From contig JAYMTA010000400.1 of the NCBI GenBank assembly GCA_036897625.1, forward strand, positions 1 to 29,813: a stretch of 29,813 nt of DNA, in the 5' to 3' direction. Source of the DNA: Pelargonium cotyledonis. Its lineage: Eukaryota; Streptophyta; Magnoliopsida; Geraniales; Geraniaceae. Positions within the stretch are counted from its first letter, which is position 1, and the number at the start of each line of letters is the position of its first letter. Shown here in pieces: positions 1-9,376 of the stretch. Below the pieces are notes generated by a model. It saw nothing but the letters and a program-made list of their open reading frames with translations, was not told where the DNA came from and searched no databases. Both the position numbers and the translations under genes were made by a program.

Positions 1-1096
1 ATACTAAACTCTCAACCCGGTACAAAACACAACCTATGTCAATGATCAAGTCAAATAATTTTTAAACTCTTAACACAAGATAATATTTCTAACCTTCAAT
101 CTATTGGGGAAATGATTTTATTTTATGAGCAACCTATTTGTTTTTACTTGTTTTTAATATGTGAAATATAAAGAAGGGCTAATATGTAAATTTAAATGGT
201 AAAAAGTGGAATCTGGCTTTACTTAACGGTTGTATTTTCTGATCTGATAGCTTTGCTTTTTTTCTCTCTGTTCTCTTTTGTTGGACAACAGTCACCCATA
301 TTCTCTCCACTGCCTAAAGACAATATTATCCTTTCTATTTTTTTTTACTTTTATTTATTTATTTATATATTTCAGATATTAATTATTTCCCTTTAAAATA
401 TTTTACTATAAAAGAGACAATATTATGAAGTTTCTTATCACACCTTTTATTTTCTTTCCTATTTTTTTTTCTCAATTTTATACTCTACTTTTGTGCTTTA
501 ATCATGCAAGTCTCTTTTTCTTTTGAGAAATTATTTACCAATTTGACAATATTGTTGTTATATCTTTGGATTGGTGTATACAAAAAATTCAATTAAATCA
601 ATTGATGGCCTCCTCCACAAATGAGAAAAAAGAGCAATTTGTTATATTTTATACATTGCCATTTTTCTATTTTTGTCAATATATAATCTGTCCAAAATGT
701 CAAATAATAAAAAAAATTGGTAATAAGTTTGGGTTTAATAAAAAAATATAGAAGAGTTTTTGAGAATCTGCTAAAAATGCTTATCTTCACTTCCATGCCA
801 CATGGGTAGTACTCTCACTACTCACAAACAGTCACTACTGAAAACCAAAAGCATGTGGAGAATTTATACCATATAAAAGTTGACAGGTCATAGATTATGA
901 TTTATGTGGTAGATTCAATCACATGATCATTTTTATTAGTAATTAACTAGAGATATGTTATTTTCATTAGAAATAATTAGAGAAATGTTGTTGATGAAAA
1001 TCTTTCATATAGGTCAATTAGGTATGTTAAAAGTTTGTCTTCTTGTTTCCGTGTTGTGTTGAAATGACTTTTTAAGTCGGAAGTTTTGAATCCAAT
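1..1096. other. AT-rich intergenic DNA, no gene seen
   Basis: Long T and A runs and only short open frames (60-70 codons) that are hydrophobic or low-complexity, as expected by chance in AT-rich DNA. No splice-compatible coding structure, RNA gene or clear mobile element was recognised. Confidence 0.6.
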
Positions 1097-1243
1097 ATAA
1101 TTAATACACGAGTCTAGCACTTTGGGTGTTAGAGGCAAGTGATGGAATTAGAGTCATCGGTTGAAGTTCTTTTAGTATAAAGCAGCACATTGTTAGAAAG
1201 AAACCCATCAATACCCAAAGCGCTAGACTCTTGTTCTAATTAT
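1097..1243. repeat. Imperfect 34-bp inverted repeat with a 79-nt loop
   Basis: The arm at 1097-1130 and the reverse complement of 1210-1243 agree at 29 of 34 positions, including the uninterrupted core gagtctagc and the block ctttgggt. The 79 bases between the arms could form the loop of a hairpin. I saw no target-site duplication, so its origin (MITE remnant, small-RNA hairpin, chance local inversion) is open. Confidence 0.55.
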
Positions 1244-2960
1244 TTGCGCTATGCTTGCAAGAAATGAGTCTTTCATGCAAGTCATTGGGTTGACGGTGAT
1301 GAGAAGTTAAACATCAAATTTATGACTTTGATATTACTTGTTAGAAAGTTAGGGCTTTTATGCTGAAAACTCTAATATCACTCAAGACATCAAATATTTG
1401 TGTTTAAAGATCGTTAATGATAAAAGTATGAATAAACTAAAAATAATCAACAAAACATTTAATCACATAAACAAAATGATAAACGGTAGTTTAACAATTT
1501 GTCTATATTTTATGGGGTGCACTTCACTTTGTTGAAAATCAATAGGTATAATAAACCCAACACTAGAGAATAGTTCTCAACGATCTCTCCAAGATTTCAT
1601 ACAAACGAACTCGCATTTTTTTAGTGTTTATGGTTAATACTAAAAATTTGGGTCTCTCCCAACATTTTTTGTGCGTTCATCGACATGCTAAAATATACAA
1701 ATTTTTAGTATTTCAAACCATATATCAATTTGTTACCACTATACTTTTAGCCAAAATCATGTCAACCGACGAATTTGAAAGATTATTGTCGGTTTTGGCT
1801 GATGATGGTGTCGTTTTGGGATACGTTTGGTGCTTAAATCATTGGAATGGATTGGAGGCCAATACATATGGTGAAATGATACACTTTAAATCATAAAAGT
1901 TGCCTTGTAGATCACTGATGTAGTGCTTTGTGATCATCATGCATTCATTATTCAAGAAAACTACATTTTACTTCAAATTAAAATTAATTAGTAATTTTGT
2001 TTATGTTTACAATGTTAAGAGACCTCGGTATTCATGTTGAGATTGTATTGGACTTCTAAAACGCACCACGTAACGACACACACTTCAAAGTATAATTACA
2101 AATTAATCATAATAACAAGTGTTGGATCGTCGTGTCATGCGAGATACGTGTTGGATTGTGTTGTGTCAAATAATGTGTTGATTTTATCGTGTATAATGTG
2201 TTGTGTCATGTACATATTTTTTTTTTGACTGGCAATAGATACTTTTATTCATTTAGGTAAATTACAAGAACAAAGCGCAAAAATAAAAAAACAAAAGAAA
2301 CATAAATCATGTTAAACATGTTGTGTTCGTGTGTAATCGCGCAACACATATTAAAAACGGCATAAACACGCCCAAACGGATTCTCAGTTGTAAGATTCAT
2401 CCTAGATTATTGGGTGATACTATATGTCTAGCTAGCCAAACCAATTAAATAAATATTAAGGCTTCATCAATAAGTTAATGAGAGAGTTGTTAGCAAGAAG
2501 ATTCTGATTCAAGAGAAGACAAAATAATAGTAATTGGAAGACCCTTGAAAGCTTAAAAATAAAAGTTATGGTTTCTTAATTGAATTTAAATAAAAATGTG
2601 GGGTATGATTTAAGTCTAAATTATTGGATTTATTGACTGCATTATGACAAATTTAACTTTAGACTTGTTGATCTGTGTCGGCGGCATCATGACAAATTAG
2701 CATTTGAGTTTTGGACTATCTTATTCGGCCCGTAAATTATTAATTCATTCAATTATGAATCGAAGATCAAATAATAATTATATGTTCTCTCACTTACAAT
2801 ACATGTACAATCATTTTTTCTTATAGAAATAGTAAAAATTAAATCATCTAAGTTTTAGGGTATAGTCAATATTAATTCAGGTTAGAAAAAAAAATCACTA
2901 ATTTAAATAAAACTACTATTATTTTTAACTCATAAAACTATTAATTTACAAAAAATAATT
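1244..2960. other. AT-rich intergenic DNA with worn repeat-like tracts
   Basis: A 90-codon open frame at 1624-1896 has no recognisable domain and is probably chance. A perfect 15-bp inverted repeat lies at 1636-1650 and 1698-1712. From about 2030 to 2400 the sequence is rich in gtgttgtgtc and cgtgttg words, a style common in worn dispersed plant repeats. The same style returns near 2960-3400, 5500-5760 and 19110-19345. No coding gene is supported. Confidence 0.4.
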
Positions 2961-3400
2961 GAACATGATGGAATGGATATGAACATATATAATACAAACA
3001 AAACACATTTAGCATGATACGACCTAATATTAATCGAACAACATGATTCAAAACGATACAATATCACAAATTTAACCTATTTGATATAACTTTATTATCT
3101 AAAACACAAAATAAATGTAAAAGTAATACAATTAATTACTAATACGATATTTTAGGTCTAATCTACTATTACAAATCCTATATGTGTGTTGGATGTGTAG
3201 TAGGTATCACAATAAAGAATTAATCGCGTGTGTGCTTTGGAGACTCAACAAGAACATACCATGTTTACTGAACAACGTGTTAAATTATATTTCAACTCGA
3301 ACATGACATGATTGCAAAATCAATGCGCACAAAACAATTAGTTTGTGTTGTGTCATATTGTGTGTGTTGAGACACAAATTACTGATTTTATATATTCTTA
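2961..3400. repeat. Worn dispersed-repeat tract, family not recognised
   Basis: Rich in acacaa, gtgttg and cgaacatgac words. It ends with a 17-base string (tgttgagacacaaatta, 3365-3381) that also occurs at 5727-5743, followed in both places by similar AT sequence. This suggests two old copies of the same element end. There is no open frame of note and no terminal repeats that I could define. Confidence 0.3.
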
Positions 3401-5500
3401 ACTCTGAAAGGTGGTCCCGCTCTGTATGGTGCGTCTCTAAAATCGCCCGTCTCAAGGTGCTCAAAATGTAGGAATGAAGAATCTATTACAGTATGTATTA
3501 AAGGAATTCTTGAAGTTGTGCATTTCTAAAATTGCCATTTTAAATACTGTAGTAACTAAAAAAGAGTGAACAAGAAGTTGATGCATGGAGCAAGGTAAGC
3601 ATCAAGAACTTTGCTTTGTGGCCATACAATGAATCAGACAAAAAATGCAACTAGTTACCGATCTTTGTCACTTTTCTAATTTATGGTCTAAATAATAATA
3701 TTAGCTACCATCCATTATCTACATGACCACCTGTATGTGTTCTCTTCTGTTTTGTGGCATTTTCCAATTTTACACCACAAGCCAGCATTTTATTATAAGT
3801 TAATATATGTTTAGCCAATAAAAATTAAGATTATAGATAGTTTACTAATAACCTACTATGTACTTGCTGCCATGAAAATGAGCTGCATGTGTGACTTTTG
3901 TTTTTGAGCTGAAAATGCAGCTAAGCTTAGCTAGCTATGCCACTTCACTGAAATTTGTGGTTCATTTTCATCATAAATTGTAGTATATGTTAATTTATTT
4001 GTCAATACCTTGCAACTTGACAAGGTTTCAAAATATTGAAATGTTCATATTCCTGTGGAAATATTATATATTGTTTGAGTTTCTTGTTTTCATGTTTTAC
4101 ATTTTTAGAGAGTTTTTTGAACATTTTAATTCATATGAGAGGCACAACAAAAATATTAGTTATCATATTGTTAGTTTATTTTATAATAGAAGTTTCGGTC
4201 ACCGAAAAACGCTACTAATTTCACGAGATATGTAGGGTGAACGTCAAAACAATATATTGTTATCAACATACCGCTCATCAAGAGAAAAGTATAGTACCCA
4301 AAAAAAAAAAAAAGTAGTAAATTTCTCAATTTTTTTCTTAACTTCTATTGTTTTTTCACGTAAACTAAAATTCATGATCCCTATCAATCCAAAAATTATA
4401 TTAAAACATTTTATGCCAAATGTCCAGAGCCCCTAATAGATGCTTTTGCGAGTAGCAGAAGAAGCTAAAAAATTATTTGTTCATTCCTTATCCTATGGTT
4501 TCCACAACCACACAAGAAACCAAAAAAGCTTACAAAATTTGATTGTGTATCCATATAAATATATTTACAGAAAACAATATTAACTAAAAAGTGTGGTTGA
4601 AACCAAAGTTGGCTATTCAAGCTAACTTTTGTGTGTTAAAAAAGTAAAATATGTCGTACAGATATATTCTAACACGATAAGTTTAATAATCGTGTTGACG
4701 ACTTATATCATGCCACGTCTTAAATTTTTAATTGCAATTGAGACTCAGTCAAATCAATTAGAAGAAACCACCTCATGAATATTGACACGTAGCACATAGT
4801 CCAATAAAACTATCGATATGGAAAAGATTGACAATTTGAACAACGAGTCGTGACATAGGACACAACTCATATTGTGTCTCAAATCAATCTCATTTCCCAA
4901 CCTTTACTCTAATGGTAGCAAAAACATATAGTTTGGTTAATGGCAAGTGTGAAGTAGAAAGTACAAAAACACTTGTCTCTTTCCATCCACCAAAGCAATT
5001 CCATTTTGCAGATTGCAAGCCAAATATATGCCTTTCATTTGCAGGGAACAACCAACTTTATTACCATCTCCTCCTCCTCCTCCTCCTTTTGTTTCTCTTT
5101 AATGCTTTGCTTAGCCACCTATTTTTCAATTCTTTCTTCTATTTTTCTTGCTATGCTATCCAATATTTACCACAATTTTCAATAATAAAATACCCTATAT
5201 ATATTGATTTTTTTTTTCTTTTATCACTTTCTCAATTGTGTTAAATGGGTTAGTTAGACAATAAGGCTAAGATCTAGAATTTATTCTATTTTATTATGAT
5301 TTTCAATATTCACAAGCAAATGTCTAAATCAAACGCAATTTGAAAACAAGCAAAATGAGGACCAAGAACTATAGCTTCCCTAAAAGTCTACATATACGTG
5401 TTCCTGAGGCCCATTCAAAAGTTATAGCTCTATTCCGTTTACGGGTTGACTATTGATTTCATGTCTCATCTATGCTTTTAGAGACTTTGAACATACAAAC
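3401..5500. other. AT-rich intergenic DNA, no gene seen
   Basis: No coding structure is supported. Overlapping short frames near 3987-4235 are hydrophobic and shift-ambiguous. A 110-codon frame at 4912-5244 is driven by a ctc repeat near 5067-5085 and T-rich tracts that translate as a leucine/phenylalanine stretch, so it is treated as low-complexity noise. Confidence 0.5.
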
Positions 5501-5765
5501 TAATATATTGAGCTAGCAATTCGTGCATGTCTTGTTCATATTTTGTCGAAAGTTGTCTGTGTGTTATATGGATCAATACAGTCACAACATGTTCAACTAA
5601 ATAGAACCGTTAGTACAATATGAGTGCATACTTTTAAAGCTCGACGCATAGAAACAACTCGATTACAAAACTATACAATTCGAAAACCCTTGTTAGCGTT
5701 GTGTTCAAGCGATGTCACAGCCCGCATGTTGAGACACAAATTATCAGTCTATTAATACTCACACC
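5501..5765. repeat. Second worn copy of the 3365-3381 repeat end
   Basis: Contains the exact string tgttgagacacaaatta at 5727-5743 followed by tcagtctatta. The 3365 copy is followed by ctgatttta. The preceding 200 bases share the same word style (gtgttcaagcgatgtcac and similar), but I could not draw a full alignment by eye. Confidence 0.3.
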
Positions 5766-5983
5766 AACTACAACGTACTTGGTTTTATTGTCACAAGTCA
5801 TATTCTTTTGCTAAAAATAAGAAAAAGAAACAACTCCTAGTTTGGTGGGCCTAATAATGTGAGGTGGTCCAACACTCAAAAAAAGCCCAAACATTTGCCA
5901 GTCTCTATCCCTTCCCAACGGTCAAAAATTTGACTGCAGATTGTAGTACTTACCAGTTACCATACACACAGCCTATACAACAA

Positions 5984-6035
5984 GGTGGGCCCCATAAACT
6001 GACCATTTGTATCTGAAGTGACACGTGGGCCCCAC
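5984..6035. promoter_or_regulatory. Promoter cluster: two GTGGGCCC sites and a G-box
   Basis: GTGGGCCC occurs at 5985-5992 and again at 6025-6032, matching the TCP class II consensus (GTGGNCCC). The second copy overlaps a G-box CACGTG at 6022-6027, giving a compact composite site in which TCP and bZIP/bHLH binding would compete. It lies about 515-565 bases upstream of the start codon of the X8 gene, in a GC-richer block (about 5960-6360) that stands out from the surroundings. Regulation is inferred from motif identity only. Confidence 0.5.
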
Positions 6036-6549
6036 AGATCTTGTACTTCGTACTCTCCACAACTACCAGAACTCAAACCCAAAACGACGGTGGCTTCTTT
6101 AAAAACGACACATTCTTGACCGGAAACGACCTCGTCTTCTCTCCTCCAAACCAACACTACCTCGTGATACTCAGAGGAAGGCGACAGGTGGGGTACGGTG
6201 CTATATATGGTGGACTTGTTAAAGTGGCCATCATCACCGTTGATTCCATTTCATCATCGAAGATCGAATCAAACGCACCAATCACCGTTGATTTGGGTCG
6301 TCCTTGGGCTCTTCACAAATCCACAACACACCTCTCTTTGTTAAGGTTCTATCTCTGCAAATGTTGTAGGCTAGGCTATTGCTATTGCTATGCAGCTGGT
6401 AAATTTTTAGTAGTTTTATTTACAATAATAAATAAAAATCACAACTTTATGAACACATTGCATAGTGTGGGACTGTGATCACAAGGGTTTTGGGTCTCTC
6501 ACAAATAAAAGAGCCTTGAGTTTGTGGTTTTTGAGCTCTGCAACACAAA
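6036..6549 (+). promoter_or_regulatory. Proximal promoter and leader of the X8 gene
   Basis: This stretch is GC-richer up to about 6360. It contains a 145-codon open frame (6041-6478) without any recognised domain, which I read as non-coding promoter or leader. A weak TATA-like element (aaataaaag, 6503-6511) sits only about 40 bases before the start codon, so transcription may start further upstream. The start site cannot be fixed from sequence. Confidence 0.35.
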
Positions 6550-7994
6550 ATGTTGAAGAAGATGGAGCTGTGCGTGTGCTTGTTTCATCTTCTCTTTCTT
6601 TCCATCTTGGGTCTTACTGGTAAGCAAAACAATCTCTCATTTTTCTTCATTACCATTGTGGGTCTCTTTTTTGTCTGTTTGTTTGTTCTTTGAGCTTAGT
6701 GTTTTGGGTTTTTCTGTTTTTGTTTTGCAGGTGCTGGTCAAGAATCTGTTTCATTTCTCAACCTCCATGACACAACTGAGGAGCTAATGTCTACTACTGC
6801 TCTTCCCATTGGAGTGGCTGTGTGTGCTGATGAGCTGAGTGAGGTCTCTAGCAGTGTTTTGAAGGCTGAGAGTTGGCTCAGGACCCATGTTCTGGCTCAC
6901 TACCCATCTGCTCAAATCACCACCATTGTTGTGGGTGACACTGTTCTCTGCCAGAAGGACCAAGAGCACAACCTGGGCTTGGTCTTACCAGCTATGAAGA
7001 ATGTGCATCACTCTATTGTGAGGTGGGGTTTGCAGAGAGAAATCAAGGTCTCAGCTGCCTTCTCACCTAGCTGTTTACACCCAGTTGATGATGGTGTGTA
7101 TAGGGATGATTTGGCTGAGAAAGTGATCAAGCCTTTGCTGCAGTTTCTGCACATTACAAACTCAACTTACTCTCTGAGTTTACATCCAAAGGTGTTACCT
7201 TTATCAGATGGGAGTGCTAGGTTAGTGTCCTCTCACTTGGAGTCCATGAAAAAGCTTGGATTTTTGGAGCTAATGAATAAGATTAAGATCTTAGTGTCCA
7301 ACCCAAGCCCAAAACAGAGAAAGCCCATCAGCAGGAAGCTCTCATCCATGGATGATTCCAAAGCCATCAACCCATACCCAGCAAGGCCAACACCACTAGG
7401 AGAAATCCCACAAACATCCCCTATTCACTCCTCCATTGGCTTCTCTGTTCCAGCTAATGTAGCCAAAAACCCTCTTCCTCCATTGGCCCAAGTAGCTTCT
7501 CCACCACCATTCTACTTCCCTACTGCCCCTGACATGACTCCAGCTTATGAACCAGCTGCTTCACCTTATGGTTACAGCCTGCCTCCTTGTAACCCAGTGG
7601 ATAATTTTGCTCCTGCACCTCAGATAGGGATGCAGCAGAAGCTGTGGTGTGTGGCCAAGCCTAGTGTTCCTCCAGAGACATTGCAGGAAGCAATAGACTA
7701 TGCCTGTGGAGAGGGTGGTGGTGATTGTGAGGAGATTGCTCCACGTGGGAATTGTTACCATCCTGACACTGTTGTTGCTCATGCCTCCTATGCATTCAAT
7801 AGTTACTGGCAGAAGAACAAGAGAAATGGAGGAACTTGCAATTTTGGAGGGACTGCTATGCTCATCAATGCTGATCCAAGTAAGGCTCAAATCATCATTT
7901 AATTACTTCACATTGCTTGTATTGGCATTTCCTTTAGTGACTAAATGTTCTTGTTGTTTCAGGTTCTCTTCATTGTCGATTCGTCCTCAGCTGA
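6550..7994 (+). CDS. Secreted X8/CBM43 protein with degenerate GH17-like N-terminal part
   Basis: Three coding exons, 6550-6619, 6731-7879 and 7963-7994, with GT-AG introns, give 416 aa. Residues 1 to about 26 form a signal peptide. Residues 50 to about 172 resemble the first third of GH17 beta-1,3-glucanases (an IGVAV start, a VLPAMKNVHHSIV block, an IKVSAAFSP block). The VGNE motif that carries the catalytic acid reads VGDT (91-94), and the later nucleophile region is absent, so enzyme activity is unlikely. A proline-rich linker (about 213-325) leads to an X8 domain (328-411) with its six cysteines at 330, 349, 356, 365, 393 and 411. X8 domains bind callose-type beta-1,3-glucan. The protein ends five residues after the last cysteine with no hydrophobic tail, so it is probably secreted without a GPI anchor. 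The short last exon is supported by the expected X8 ending (DPSSLHCRFVLS). The start was chosen because it opens the signal peptide. The role at the cell wall or plasmodesmata is inferred. Confidence 0.88.
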
Positions 7995-8345
7995 ACAAAG
8001 CAGTGAGATCTGCAATGTGGAAATGGAATAGCCTGAGGTTATTGATTTTGGAGGTGAAGTTGTCTACTTTTTGCCTATATGTTTGGTGACTAGTTTAGTT
8101 TAGTGGTTAACAAGCAGGAGGTGTAGTGTAGTGTGGGTACTTGAATTGATCTTATTTGTTACTAGTTCTTGCAATATTTATGCACAAAATGATCCTTGGA
8201 CTTTTGACCTTGTCTACTATTTGCCTATATGTTCTTGTTGTTGATCAGAATCTGTTCCAAGGGCATGCTCATGATGCTTATCTAGACATTAATTTGGAGT
8301 ATGGTAGTGAAAATTATTTCCGTTCTTGTTATTGTTTACCTAATT
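7995..8345 (+). other. Probable 3' UTR of the X8 gene, with a 24-nt internal repeat
   Basis: T/G-rich sequence directly after the stop codon. The segments 8060-8083 and 8210-8233 are identical at 23 of 24 positions and lie 150 bases apart, a trace of local duplication. The polyadenylation site could not be placed. Confidence 0.4.
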
Positions 8346-8766
8346 AAAAGGAAATCAACGAGTTTCGGACTCAGAGTTATTGGTTGAGACTCGTCCTTAA
8401 ATCTACATACGGCGGGACATCAGTTTCAACCCAAATAAGTTCGATTTTGTAGTTCCCTTTATTGCTTTCGTCTTAGGTCACTTGAAAACACCACATCCTT
8501 GTACAATGTTGCAAGAGTTAGCAACTTATTGTTAAGAATCTGCATCTTATGTTGAAGTGCACAACAAGGTGTAGTTCCTAGTATTATTATCTTGATCTTG
8601 TGTGAACACACAAGTTGACAACCTTAAATTTTGCTTTAACATCAAAATAGAACTCTGTTTGGTGTGACAAAAGGAATAAAGAATAAAAATATTTGGAATG
8701 GAATGATGTTTTTGCATAGAACATTGGTTGGATGTAACTGAAGAGAAGAAGATCAAAATTTATCAC
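8346..8766. other. Intergenic DNA, nothing recognised
   Basis: Lies between the X8 gene and the tRNA gene. Open frames on the minus strand (8547-8756 and an overlapping longer one that reads through the tRNA) have no domain and are chance frames. Confidence 0.5.
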
Positions 8767-8772
8767 AAAAAA
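8767..8772 (-). terminator. Pol III terminator of tRNA-iMet
   Basis: Six T residues on the minus strand, beginning 7 bases past the tRNA 3' end. This is the usual RNA polymerase III stop signal. Confidence 0.8.
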
Positions 8773-8778
8773 TGGAAA

Positions 8779-8850
8779 TATCAGAGCCAGGTTTCGATCC
8801 TGGGACCTATGGGTTATGGGCCCATCACGCTTCCGCTGCGCCACTCTGAT
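8779..8850 (-). tRNA. Initiator tRNA-Met (CAT)
   Basis: The minus strand folds into a 72-nt cloverleaf. A 7-bp acceptor stem pairs 8844-8850 with 8780-8786, and the discriminator A comes from 8779. The anticodon loop cccataa carries anticodon CAT at 8818-8816, flanked by GGG and CCC pairs. The T arm (ggatcgaaacc) has A in place of the usual TTC start, typical of eukaryotic initiators. The A1:U72 end pair and the three G:C pairs next to the anticodon loop are also initiator hallmarks. Compared with the plant initiator as I remember it, the outermost anticodon-stem pair is A:T rather than G:C, a compensated change. A run of six T follows. No intron is present. Confidence 0.95.
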
Positions 8851-9376
8851 CCCATGCAATGACATTAAATCCAGTTGCATAAAGAATTGGGTTAGGATTA
8901 AAATTACCATTCTCCTCTCTATTACCTCAAGTTGAACCAAGGCAAAATATACATATATGTGTATACATCTATAGTAATGTTTGTCTTTAGAGCTTGTTTG
9001 AGGAGGTGGTTGAAAATGGGTGGAATTGTTCCAAAAAGTCAATAATGTTCGATAAATTTCGAATGATATGCATAGAATTATCATTTTTCTTAGCATAATG
9101 AAAACAATCAACCTCTTTTAACAGAGTAGTAAACCATCATAGCATTAAGTAATGACCTAAGAAAACCATTAAGCGACAAATATAGAAAGGTCAATCTAAA
9201 ATAATTTTCATAGGGGCAAGAATGTATTAACAAAACGTCATGATAGCATGAATCCCATTTTCGGGTTTTACCGGAAAAGCTACTAAAACTCTCCTTCAAG
9301 TTTTGCTTAAGGAGACGATAGTGTTACCAAACAAACACTTAAAAGGTGGCTACTCCTACATATTCATGCTATCCTC
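8851..9376. other. Intergenic DNA and probable 3' UTR of the minus-strand gene
   Basis: AT-rich. The part nearest 9376 should hold the 3' UTR of the small minus-strand gene. Open frames on the minus strand across 8587-9299 show no domain and no splice link to it. Confidence 0.4.

Noticed and set aside
1624-1896. 90-codon frame, possible small gene or transposon piece
   Set aside because: No domain. It contains an inverted repeat in its first half, and the flanks are AT-rich without promoter or splice signals.
4912-5244. 110-codon frame with a leucine/phenylalanine stretch that looks like a membrane protein
   Set aside because: The hydrophobic run is made by a ctc repeat and T-rich DNA. There are no splice-linked exons and no recognisable family.
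8587-9111. 174-codon minus-strand frame
   Set aside because: It runs straight through the tRNA-iMet gene and has no domain, so it is a chance frame.
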